In this document: piece by piece, positions 1 through 6,898 of the stretch
Layout of the letters: every line of letters starts with the position of its first letter
Position numbering within the stretch: the first letter of the stretch is position 1
Source: Bacillota bacterium
GTDB lineage: Bacteria > Bacillota > Bacilli > Alicyclobacillales > SLC66
Reading direction: 5' to 3'
NCBI GenBank assembly: GCA_021821225.1
Contig: JAKACR010000083.1
Location: 1-10,157, forward strand
DNA: 10,157 bases
Program-made: the position numbers and the translations under genes
The notes under the pieces: generated by a model
What the model saw: only the letters and a program-made list of their open reading frames with translations
Told to the model about the DNA's origin: nothing
Database searches by the model: none

Positions 1-2190
1 TACCGGGAGCCGATCTGGTACAACGCGGTGATTGAGCCGGAAATGGCGCTGCACGTGCCGGAGTTTTGCGCGCAGCACCAGATGGACACGATGCTCAAAG
101 TCTACGGTGTGGGCGATCATGGCGGGGGTCCGACGCGGCGCGACATCGAGCGGATCATGGACATGAGCGCGTGGCCGGTGTTCCCGGCGATCCGCTTCGG
201 GACGTTCCATGAGTATTTTGCCGAGGTGGAAAAGGTCGCCGACCGGCTGCCGGAGGTAAGCGGCGAACTGAACTTCGTGTTCACGGGCTGCTACACGACG
301 CAGACGCGGATCAAGAAGGCGAACCGGGTGTCGGAGGCCGTGTTGCACGAGGCGGAACTGTTCGACGCGGCGGCGGTCCTTGGGGCCGGGGGCGAGGCGC
401 ATGGCCGGACGTTTGAGGCGGCGTGGAAAAATGTGCTGTTCAACCAGTTCCACGATATCATCCCAGGTTCGGGCGTGGTGGACACGAGAGAGTATGCCAT
501 GGGGCTGTTCCAGCAAACGCTCGCATCGGCCAACACGGCGAGGGCGATGGCGATGCGGCAGATTGCGGGAGCGATTGACACCTCGGCATGGCTCCCTGGG
601 GCAGTGAATGCTGAAGCTGCAGCAGGCGCCGGGAAAGCCGTCGGTGCTGAGGCGGCCGATGCCGATGAGACAAAGGGAACGACGTCCGAAGGGGCGGGCG
701 TGGGCTATGGCATTCAGGACTTCAGGATTTCCCAGACGGACAGGGGCCGGGGAAAGACCCGCCTCTTTCACCTTTTCAACGCGGTGCCAGCCGCCCGTCA
801 GGAGACGGCGGAACTGATGGTGTGGGACTGGCCGGGCGATGTCCGGCGCGTGCAGGTCCAGGACGGGCTGGGCCGGATTGTGGCCCATCAGGTATTGGAA
901 CAGGGGACCCATCCCTACTGGGGCCACCAGTACATGCGGGTGTTGATCCAAGCCAGTGTCCCGTCCTGCGGGTACAGCACCTATGTCCTCACCGAGTCGC
1001 AAGGCGGCGATCTGCCTTTGTCTTTCCCCCGCGATCTCAGAGTGGAACGGGCGCACGCGTTCATCCTGGAGAATGAATGGCTCCGGGTGGCGTTCGATGC
1101 CCGCACGGGCGCCCTCGCGTCGATGGTGGACAAGGGGACGGGCGAGGAACTCGTGTCAGCGGGCGCCGCCGGTGTCTTTCGCTTGATCCGCGAAGACGAG
1201 AGCCAGGGCATGACCGCCTGGACGGTGGGACGGCACATGAACGTGCAGGACCTGGTCGACAATGTGCGGATCCGCAGCGTGCCCGCCGGACCGGGCGCGA
1301 TTCGGCAGGCGATCGTGGTGGAGACGGCATTTTCAAGTTCGACTCTGAAAACGACGATTTCCCTGGATGAGGGCAGTCCGCTGTTGCGCTATGACGTGGA
1401 ATGCGATTGGCGGGAGATCGGCGAGCGCGACGCGGGGATTCCCCAACTGGGTTTCTATGTACCGCTGGCGTATGACTGCTCGCGCTTTGTCTATGATGTG
1501 CCGTTCGGGGTGGTCGAGCGGCCCGCCATGGACCTGGATGTTCCCGCCAACCGCTTTGCGGTCGCGGTCAACCAGGATACCGCGGGGCGGTCGCTGCTGC
1601 TTGCCACCGATTCCAAGTACGGGTTTCGCGGGCGGGACGGTTCGCTGGCGGTCACCTTGATCCGCAGCTCGTTTGATCCGGATCCGTATCCGGAGATCGG
1701 GAAACATGCGTTCAGCCTTTTCTTGAGCCCCGTATCGGGCGAGAACTCCCGTGACCTGATTCTGCGCGGCGCCGTGGCGAACCACCCGCTGAGTGTGGTG
1801 TCCGCGGCGCCTTCGGCGGGCGTGCTGCCGCTTGTGCAGAGCTTTCTTCGGATCGAGGAGGGGAGCGTGGCTCTGTCGGCGGTGAAAATGTCCGAGGCGG
1901 ACGCAGCGGATGCGGCGGCGCATGCAGTCGCCCACAGGTGGATCGTCCGCCTGTATGAGACCGACGGCCGCCCGACCCGCGCGGTGCTGCGCTTTTTCAA
2001 AAACGTCGCCAAGGCGTACTTCGTGGATCTGAACGAGGAGGCTGCGGCGGGAGCCGTCGCACAGGCCAACGCACAGGGTACCCCGCAGGTCACCGCAGAG
2101 GGTGAGGATATCCAGCGCGGCGACAATGGGGCCCTCTCTTTTTCCGTCGCACCGTTCAGGGCCGTCAGCGTCTGCGTGGAGTTCGCGTGA
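1..2190 (+). CDS. Alpha-mannosidase, glycoside hydrolase family 38 (5'-truncated by window edge)
   Basis: The frame is open from base 1 to a TGA at 2188-2190 and gives 729 residues. The true start lies upstream, so the GTG at 28 is not a credible start. Family GH38 enzymes hydrolyse alpha-mannosidic linkages using a metal-bound retaining mechanism. Visible signatures are YGVGDHGGGPT (residues 35-45), whose Asp39 lies in the region holding the family's general acid, and NQFHDIIPGSG (148-158), whose His151 matches the conserved metal ligand. A C-terminal beta-sandwich domain begins near ENEWLRVAFD (357). The N-terminal part with the nucleophile Asp and the first metal ligands is missing, because complete bacterial members are usually about 800-1,050 residues. 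No signal peptide can be judged. Residues about 199-236 form an Ala/Gly-rich, low-complexity insert between the helical domain and the beta domains. The enzyme is probably cytoplasmic and catabolic, which is inference. The family call is firm; the substrate linkage is unknown. Confidence 0.93.
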   Translation, partial: YREPIWYNAVIEPEMALHVPEFCAQHQMDTMLKVYGVGDHGGGPTRRDIERIMDMSAWPVFPAIRFGTFHEYFAEVEKVADRLPEVSGELNFVFTGCYTTQTRIKKANRVSEAVLHEAELFDAAAVLGAGGEAHGRTFEAAWKNVLFNQFHDIIPGSGVVDTREYAMGLFQQTLASANTARAMAMRQIAGAIDTSAWLPGAVNAEAAAGAGKAVGAEAADADETKGTTSEGAGVGYGIQDFRISQTDRGRGKTRLFHLFNAVPAARQETAELMVWDWPGDVRRVQVQDGLGRIVAHQVLEQGTHPYWGHQYMRVLIQASVPSCGYSTYVLTESQGGDLPLSFPRDLRVERAHAFILENEWLRVAFDARTGALASMVDKGTGEELVSAGAAGVFRLIREDESQGMTAWTVGRHMNVQDLVDNVRIRSVPAGPGAIRQAIVVETAFSSSTLKTTISLDEGSPLLRYDVECDWREIGERDAGIPQLGFYVPLAYDCSRFVYDVPFGVVERPAMDLDVPANRFAVAVNQDTAGRSLLLATDSKYGFRGRDGSLAVTLIRSSFDPDPYPEIGKHAFSLFLSPVSGENSRDLILRGAVANHPLSVVSAAPSAGVLPLVQSFLRIEEGSVALSAVKMSEADAADAAAHAVAHRWIVRLYETDGRPTRAVLRFFKNVAKAYFVDLNEEAAAGAVAQANAQGTPQVTAEGEDIQRGDNGALSFSVAPFRAVSVCVEFA

Positions 2191-2208
2191 TCTCGGAGAT
2201 ATGGGATC

Positions 2209-2260
2209 GATCCGCGGTGTGAGTCCTTGTCTCTGGAGACAGGGACTCACACCGCGGATC
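2209..2260. terminator. Long inverted repeat between convergent genes, possible bidirectional terminator
   Basis: Bases 2209-2233 and 2236-2260 are reverse complements over 25 positions, with a single T/C difference that would be a G-U wobble in RNA. Only 2 bases separate the arms, so the innermost pairs must open. It lies 18 bases after the mannosidase stop and about 120 bases beyond the kinase stop, in the 190-base gap where the two transcripts converge. That position fits a bidirectional terminator. Neither side has a run of T residues, so it is not a textbook intrinsic terminator. It could instead be a mobile palindromic repeat or a protein-binding site. No other gene or signal is visible in 2191-2380. 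Confidence 0.6.
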
Positions 2261-2380
2261 CTCTCTATGATAGTGGAGTTTTCGCGCCGAGGGCTATTTT
2301 CACGAGACGGTGATCCATCAAAATCTAAGCCGATAGAACGCCACAGCTTGCCGGGCGGCGGTGCATCTCGGCGATTGCTG

Positions 2381-3718
2381 TCAGTGCAATATTCTTCCTC
2401 CCCTGTGTACAGCGGCTGTCTGTGCGGCGGTGGGACACGGAAGGATCACGTGGAAGACGCTTCCCTCTCCCTTTGTACTCTGGACAGTGATGCGCCCGCG
2501 GTGCATGTCCACGATCCATTTTGCGATGGAAAGGCCGAGTCCCGCTCCTCCTTCTGAGCGTTCGCGGACCTTGTCGCCGCGGTAGAAGCGTTCGAAAATA
2601 TGCGTCATCAGTTCGCGGTCCATGGCGATGCCTGTGTCCTTTACGCGAAGCGACACGGCATGGGACTGGCGATCGAGCACGACGTCGATGCGGCCGCCTT
2701 CCGGTGTGTACTTGATCGCATTGTCAAGCAGGATCATGACCAGTTGCCGGAGGCGATTTACATCTCCGAAGACTGTGCGGTCACTGCCCGAAGCGGCAGG
2801 TCCATCGTCAACCGTGAGAGTGATATCTTTTTGCTCGGCAAGGAAGGACATGGTGCCGACCACTTCGCCGACCACTCCCGAAAGGTCGGCGCACTCCATT
2901 TCCAGAACGGCTTCTTGTGAATCCGCCCGCGCAAGGGTCAGGAGATCGGAGGTCAGCCGGGTCAATCGTCTGACCTCCGCTTTGGCGTTGCTCACCCATT
3001 CCAGATTTTGCAGACTGCATTCATCCGCATTGCACAGTACAAGGTCGAGATTGGTTTGAATGACAGCGAGCGGCGTACGCAACTCATGCGAAGCGTCACC
3101 CACGAATCGCTGCTGTTGTAACCAGGAACGGATGATCGGCCGCAATACACGACCGGAGACAGCGTATCCTGCGACAATGGCGACGATCGTGCCGCCAAGG
3201 CCGACCAGCCAGACAAGTTGTGCCAAGCGCATGAGGATGTCCATCTCGGGACCTACGAATTCTGCGATCTGCACAATGCCGGCGACGGCTGTCCCCCCGC
3301 CTGACAATGGAATGGAGATGACGCGGAACCATTCGTCCGTTCCGCGCACGCGCCATGTCGCAAAGGTCGGAGTCGTCTGGAATGTTGGGGAGAGAAGGGG
3401 AATGGCGCTGGCCAGCCCTGGATTGCTGGTTGTTATAATGGCGCCCGTCGGATTGCGGACGATGACGAGAAACAGCGGCCGCAGGACGGGAGATGACGAC
3501 GTGCCGGGAAATGCGGGTGCACGCCCTCCCTGCAGGGCCATCTGCATGGCGCGGGGGTTTTGCAGCAACCACGCGGCGTCCTGCCGTAACCTGAAATCCA
3601 GGCGGCCGATGGTCATCTGGGATACGAAGAGATAGACGGTTGCGGAAGTGAGGAGAAACAGGGCTATGACAATTCCGGTCAGCAGCAGCGTCAATTTGAT
3701 CCGCGCGCTCGTGAACAA
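2381..3718 (-). CDS. Membrane sensor histidine kinase of a two-component system
   Basis: The protein has 445 residues. It autophosphorylates on His and passes the phosphate to the response regulator encoded just upstream. A first membrane helix spans about residues 8-32, followed by an extracellular sensor region of about 130 residues, and a second helix at about 165-187. The linker GRVLRPIIRSWLQQQ leads directly into the H-box FVGDASHELRTPL with His211, so there is no full HAMP domain. The ATPase domain has the N-box LLDNAIKYTPEGG (Asn333), the G1 box DTGIAM (Asp361), the F-box IFERFYRGD and the G2 box GAGLGLS (392 onward). G1 has Ala where the second Gly of DxGxG is usual. The start is TTG at 3716-3718, 2 bases after the regulator stop, with AGGGA 7 bases upstream; no ATG fits the membrane-first N-terminus better. 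The signal is unknown. Confidence 0.93.
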   Translation of the reverse strand: MFTSARIKLTLLLTGIVIALFLLTSATVYLFVSQMTIGRLDFRLRQDAAWLLQNPRAMQMALQGGRAPAFPGTSSSPVLRPLFLVIVRNPTGAIITTSNPGLASAIPLLSPTFQTTPTFATWRVRGTDEWFRVISIPLSGGGTAVAGIVQIAEFVGPEMDILMRLAQLVWLVGLGGTIVAIVAGYAVSGRVLRPIIRSWLQQQRFVGDASHELRTPLAVIQTNLDLVLCNADECSLQNLEWVSNAKAEVRRLTRLTSDLLTLARADSQEAVLEMECADLSGVVGEVVGTMSFLAEQKDITLTVDDGPAASGSDRTVFGDVNRLRQLVMILLDNAIKYTPEGGRIDVVLDRQSHAVSLRVKDTGIAMDRELMTHIFERFYRGDKVRERSEGGAGLGLSIAKWIVDMHRGRITVQSTKGEGSVFHVILPCPTAAQTAAVHRGGRILH

Positions 3719-3720
3719 TG

Positions 3721-4407
3721 TCAGATCCCTATCAGGCGATATCCGACGCCGCGCAACGTTTCAATCTGGGGACGCTCTGCGATCGGATGTTCGGACAGAT
3801 GAGATTCAAGCTTTTTACGTAGAAAATGCACATAGGTCTCCACGATGCCGACATCCGTGTCGATGCCCCATATTCTGTCGAGAATCAGTTCTTTTGGCAA
3901 AACTTTGTTCGGATGACGCAGAAAAAACTCAAGCACCTGGAACTGTTTGGACGAGAGAGACAGTGTGGCTGAGGCCATCGACACCGTGCGCGTGACGAGA
4001 TCCACATGAAAGCAGCCGACCTCAAACGAATCTGTGCCAACGAGATCTCCGGATCGCCTGGTCAGGGCGCGGACGCGCGCCAAAAACTCCTGAATGGCAA
4101 ACGGCTTGACAAGATAGTCATCGGCTCCAATGTCAAGACCGCGCACGCGATCCACAATCGAATCTTTTGCCGTGAGCATGAGAATCGGAGTGGAAGTGTG
4201 GTCTCCCCGCAGTCGCTCCACCAGCTCAAACCCCATCATGCCAGGCAGCATAACGTCGAGCACGAACAGGTCGTAGGTATTGTTCATGGCCAGTTCCAGT
4301 CCGCGCTCTCCGTCACGCGCCACATCCACTGTGTAGTGGTGGCTTTGCAGCAATTGCTGCACCGCTGACAGCAGCGCCGGTTCGTCGTCGACCAGAAGAA
4401 TCCTCAT
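3721..4407 (-). CDS. OmpR/PhoB-family response regulator
   Basis: The protein has 228 residues from the ATG at 4405-4407. It is a cytoplasmic transcription factor activated by phosphorylation. The receiver domain (about 1-115) shows the acidic pair Asp7-Asp8, the phospho-acceptor Asp51 in LDVMLPG, Thr79 in LTAKD, and Lys101 in YLVKPF. The C-terminal winged helix (about 130-228) ends with IETLRGVGYRLIGI, typical of OmpR-type DNA-binding domains. An in-frame GTG lies three codons earlier, but it overlaps the ribosome site GGGAG (4416-4420). The ATG sits 8 bases after that site and places the acceptor at position 51, so ATG is preferred. It is the first gene of a regulator-kinase pair and is divergent from the exporter operon. 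That layout makes the exporter, and the pair itself, the likely targets. The target assignment is inference. Confidence 0.95.
   Translation of the reverse strand: MRILLVDDEPALLSAVQQLLQSHHYTVDVARDGERGLELAMNNTYDLFVLDVMLPGMMGFELVERLRGDHTSTPILMLTAKDSIVDRVRGLDIGADDYLVKPFAIQEFLARVRALTRRSGDLVGTDSFEVGCFHVDLVTRTVSMASATLSLSSKQFQVLEFFLRHPNKVLPKELILDRIWGIDTDVGIVETYVHFLRKKLESHLSEHPIAERPQIETLRGVGYRLIGI
3726..3730 (-). promoter_or_regulatory. Ribosome binding site supporting a TTG start for the kinase
   Basis: On the minus strand AGGGA lies inside the last codons of the response regulator, 7 bases before the TTG at 3718. This spacing supports the rare start and suggests translational coupling with the regulator. 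Confidence 0.55.
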
Positions 4408-4447
4408 GTTCCACACTCCCGCTGTTGAGCGATCTTATCCACCTTCC

Positions 4448-4479
4448 ATAATACACTCCAGGCCTTAAGGAGCGCTTAA
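4448..4479 (-). promoter_or_regulatory. Candidate promoter and operator of the two-component operon
   Basis: On the minus strand a TATTAT hexamer (4453 down to 4448) matches five of six bases of the -10 consensus. It would start transcription near 4441, about 34 bases before the ATG. No good -35 hexamer is found at normal spacing. Two TTAAG half-sites (4464-4468 and 4475-4479) occupy that region instead, with an 11-bp period, one helical turn. OmpR-family regulators commonly bind direct repeats of this spacing and can replace a -35 element. Autoregulation is therefore plausible but inferred. Confidence 0.4.
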
Positions 4480-4485
4480 ACTTTT

Positions 4486-4515
4486 AGAGGCAGTTCAAAA
4501 AGAGGTTGTTCAAAA
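4486..4515. repeat. Two-copy 15-bp tandem repeat
   Basis: AGAGGCAGTTCAAAA (4486-4500) is followed directly by AGAGGTTGTTCAAAA (4501-4515), identical at 13 of 15 positions. A third, inverted copy of the core (TTTTTGAAC, 4535-4543) completes the hairpin described separately. The duplication gives two competing left arms for one right arm. It may have arisen by slippage or may be a paired binding site. Confidence 0.75.
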
Positions 4516-4553
4516 AGGAGTCAGGGTTGACCTCTTTTTGAACAGGTTTTTTT
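4493..4553 (+). terminator. Intrinsic-terminator-like hairpin with T run in the exporter leader side
   Basis: Bases 4493-4506 pair perfectly with 4530-4543 (14 bp). Alternatively 4507-4517 pairs with 4534-4544 (11 bp), using the second tandem-repeat copy. Seven T residues follow at 4547-4553. The T run lies only on the + side, so this reads as a + strand terminator placed before the exporter operon. No + strand gene ends just upstream. It may therefore block antisense read-through from the regulator region, or act as an attenuator if a promoter lies upstream. A weak candidate for such a promoter is TTGAGC (4425-4430), 16 bases before CATAAT (4447-4452). Confidence 0.5.
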
Positions 4554-4576
4554 ACGAACGGCAATGAAAATACCGA

Positions 4577-4608
4577 TTGACTCTACTGGGAAAAATATTC
4601 CATATAAT
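4577..4608 (+). promoter_or_regulatory. Candidate promoter of the exporter operon
   Basis: A perfect TATAAT (4603-4608) is preceded by TTGACT (4577-4582), but the spacer is 20 bases instead of 17. Transcription would begin near 4615 and give a leader of about 90 bases before the GTG at 4705. The perfect -10 in an AT-rich pocket makes a promoter likely. The long spacer suggests weak basal activity and a need for an activator, or use of the -10 with a different upstream contact. Confidence 0.5.
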
Positions 4609-4692
4609 TGAAGCAAAATTTGAGCAGGCCATGTTCTAATGATGCGGTAAAAGATCTTACGCGCAGACGTGATGCGTTCGATCAGGCGCAAC

Positions 4693-4697
4693 GGGGG
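4693..4697 (+). promoter_or_regulatory. Ribosome binding site that selects the adaptor start
   Basis: GGGGG sits 7 bases before the GTG at 4705. The upstream in-frame starts, GTG 4669 and ATG 4672, have no recognisable ribosome site, so 4705 is preferred. Confidence 0.5.
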
Positions 4698-4704
4698 TTA
4701 TCGT

Positions 4705-6864
4705 GTGAGCACAGTCATCCAGCCGCAGAGTGTATCGTCGCGGTCCAGAACAGGCAGGAGGCGGTGGATGTACGGCGGGATCGCGCTCGTTGTGGCGGCC
4801 GGCGGCGCCGCATTCGTGTACGCGCGGGCGCATCCCGCGGCGGAGACGGTTCCGGCCGCCAATATATATCAGGTAGGGTACGGCAACGTAACGCAGACTG
4901 TCGGAGCGAGCGCAACTGTTCAGGCGCCGACGGTGCTGACGCTCGGTTTTAACGGCGGGAGTGGAGTCTTGCAGACCGTAAACGCGCAGGTCGGTCAAAC
5001 TGTGGGACGCGGACAAGTGCTTGCCACCCTTGATGATGCGTCGCAACGGATTCAGGTTATGGCGGCGCGAGCCGGCGTCATGCAGGCGCAAGCCAATCTG
5101 ACGCAAGCCGAAGCGAAATTGACTCAGACCGAACAGCCGGCGACTCCGGCCACGATTGCGGCGGCGCAGGCGAATGTGACGAAGTCGCGTGTTTCCTTGA
5201 GCGGCGCAGAGCAACAGTTGAAGTATGACATCGCGCTCTACAATGATCGCGCGAGCTCGAAGCAGCAGTTGGTGAGCGCACAGGATGCGGTGACGGAGCA
5301 ACAGGCAGCGCTGCAAGTTGCGCGGGTCAACTTGCAAAAGGAGAAATTGCAGGAGACCGCCACATTAAATGGGAGCACGCCGCAGGACATCAGTGTCTTG
5401 AGAAATGACGTGACCTTGGCGCAACAGGCAGTTGGCGCGGCCAATCAACAGTTGGCGCTGGCGCAGTCGAACCTGGCGATTTTGCAGCAATCGCTTCAGG
5501 TGGCGCAGCAGAATTTGGCCAATGATGTCCAGAACAAGGCGTCGGCGACGCAAATCCAGACTGATGAGGGAGCGGTGCGTCAAGCGCAACAGGGCCTGAA
5601 CGGAGGACAGGGCGCACTGATTCAGAACCAGTCGGCCGTGCAGAATGCACAGGCTGCGCTCGTGAATGCCGAGAAGGCGCTTGCCGATGCACAGCCGTCG
5701 AGCGGGACGACGGCGGCAAAGATCGCGCAAAATGCATATGATCTGGCTCAAGTCAGTCTGCACCAGTCCGAGGTGCAGTATCAGGCCGCTGTCGCGAGCC
5801 TGGCCGTGACGCGCGCGATCTACAACGACCGCATCGCACAGCAGCAGCAGGTAAGCAGTGCGCAAAATGCTGTCGCACAGGCGCAGGCAGGAGTGCAGGG
5901 TGCGGTCGCAGCCTTGCGCGAGACCGTCCAGCCACCAAGCGCGGCGACGATCATCCAGGCCAAGGCTGCGGTGCAAAGCGCGCAGGGATCGCTCATGTCC
6001 GCCACGGCTCAGTTAGACACGGCGGAGCTTGCCATCGCAGACATGGTGCTCAAGTCTCCTATTTCAGGCGTTGTGACGCAGGTGAGCGGGATGGTTGGCG
6101 AGTCGATTGGCGGCGGTGCGACGCTCGTCACGGTCCAGCAGGCGACGCAAGGGAGTCTGCAACTGAATATCCAGGTGCCGGAATCGGAAATCGGTTCCGT
6201 ACGGAAAGGCGATAAGGTGGCTGTGACGGCGACGGCGTATCCTGGACAGACGTTTGACGGAACCATCACGCAGGTTTACCCGACGCCCGCCATCGTGTCG
6301 AACGTGACGGAATATACGGTCCTCGCCAATGTTCACAACGTAAACGGCGAATTGCAACCCGGGATGACCGCGGATGGGGTGATCTCAACGAAAACCGTGA
6401 ACCACACCGTGGTGGTCAATCCGATTTCATTGGTCCAGTTTGGCTCGATCCAGGGCGTCTACGTGGTGGGCAAGGCGCCCGCGGCCCGGGCGGGGGGCAG
6501 GCGACGATTCTTTGGTGGCGGCGCGGGCGCTGCGGGAAGTCGCGGCAAGGGCTTTGGAGGCGGAGGATTTGCAGGCGGCGGCGCAGGATTTGCAGGCGGC
6601 GGTGGTACCGGCGGTATTCGCGGGCCGCGGACTCCTTATGGCAATAACGTCTACTTTCAACCGGTGCAAGTCGGTCTGCAGGGCGTCTCGACTGTACAAG
6701 TGGTGAGCGGACTGCGCGCTGGCGAGAAAATTCTGCTCGTGCCGCCTGCGAGCGCTGCGAGCGCCGCGAGCGGAACGGGCGCCGGTCAAGGCGCCGCAGG
6801 GGGCGGCGGCGGAGGCCGCGGCTTTGGCGGGCGCGGTCTCGGCGGCGGTCTGTTTGGGGGTTGA
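4705..6864 (+). CDS. HlyD/YknX/MacA-type membrane-fusion adaptor with an extended coiled coil
   Basis: The protein has about 719 residues. Adaptors of this type link a MacB-like ABC transporter to its substrate or to outer envelope layers. A basic N-terminus is followed by one membrane helix (about 22-40). The first half of a lipoyl-like domain lies near 75-112. Then come about 335 residues rich in Ala, Gln and Val that read as coiled coil (about 112-447). The second lipoyl half starts at LKSPISGVVTQVSG (449), followed by a beta-barrel (about 480-570) and a membrane-proximal part. The last part is split by a Gly-rich tract (about 592-645) and followed by another (681-719). B. subtilis YknX is under 400 residues, so this one is nearly twice as long, mostly in the coil. 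YNDR motifs at 179 and 373 suggest an internal duplication. It is the first gene of the operon, 34 bases before the ATPase. The family is secure; the cargo is unknown. Confidence 0.9.
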   Translation: MSTVIQPQSVSSRSRTGRRRWMYGGIALVVAAGGAAFVYARAHPAAETVPAANIYQVGYGNVTQTVGASATVQAPTVLTLGFNGGSGVLQTVNAQVGQTVGRGQVLATLDDASQRIQVMAARAGVMQAQANLTQAEAKLTQTEQPATPATIAAAQANVTKSRVSLSGAEQQLKYDIALYNDRASSKQQLVSAQDAVTEQQAALQVARVNLQKEKLQETATLNGSTPQDISVLRNDVTLAQQAVGAANQQLALAQSNLAILQQSLQVAQQNLANDVQNKASATQIQTDEGAVRQAQQGLNGGQGALIQNQSAVQNAQAALVNAEKALADAQPSSGTTAAKIAQNAYDLAQVSLHQSEVQYQAAVASLAVTRAIYNDRIAQQQQVSSAQNAVAQAQAGVQGAVAALRETVQPPSAATIIQAKAAVQSAQGSLMSATAQLDTAELAIADMVLKSPISGVVTQVSGMVGESIGGGATLVTVQQATQGSLQLNIQVPESEIGSVRKGDKVAVTATAYPGQTFDGTITQVYPTPAIVSNVTEYTVLANVHNVNGELQPGMTADGVISTKTVNHTVVVNPISLVQFGSIQGVYVVGKAPAARAGGRRRFFGGGAGAAGSRGKGFGGGGFAGGGAGFAGGGGTGGIRGPRTPYGNNVYFQPVQVGLQGVSTVQVVSGLRAGEKILLVPPASAASAASGTGAGQGAAGGGGGGRGFGGRGLGGGLFGG
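6564..6602 (+). repeat. Direct repeat in the glycine-rich tract of the adaptor
   Basis: An 18-bp sequence beginning AGGATTTGCAGG occurs at 6564-6581 and again at 6585-6602, a period of 21 bases. It encodes two copies of GFAGGG in frame. It is a short coding repeat that could expand or contract by slippage. Confidence 0.8.
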
Positions 6865-6898
6865 CCGCGAATGACAGGGATAAACGGAGGATGCCGGC

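Larger units (their letters stand above)
4408..4704. other. Divergent control region between the two-component system and the exporter operon
   Basis: This stretch of about 300 bases holds no convincing gene. It is clearly richer in A and T than the flanking coding sequence. It contains, from left to right: the regulator's ribosome site, a TATTAT -10 candidate on the minus strand, a CTTAA-N6-CTTAA direct repeat, a 15-bp tandem repeat, a terminator-like hairpin with a T run, and a TATAAT element facing the exporter genes. All cis-acting control of both divergent units probably sits here. Confidence 0.75.

Noticed and set aside
1333..2250. 305-codon open frame on the minus strand opposite the mannosidase
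   Set aside because: It lies antisense to a gene with clear GH38 motifs. Its Arg- and His-rich product has no recognisable domain, and such shadow frames are expected at this GC content.
4486..4553. CRISPR array or transposon end in the intergenic repeats
   Set aside because: There are only two 15-bp tandem units and one inverted copy. No spacers, transposase gene or target-site duplication is visible.
4669..4704. Upstream GTG 4669 or ATG 4672 as the adaptor start
   Set aside because: Neither has a ribosome site, whereas GTG 4705 has GGGGG at 7 bases and still leaves a normal basic N-terminus before the membrane helix.
5365..5976. 203-codon minus-strand frame opposite the adaptor coiled coil
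   Set aside because: Its Arg/Leu-rich composition mirrors the Ala/Gln codons of the real gene. It has no ribosome site and no domain.
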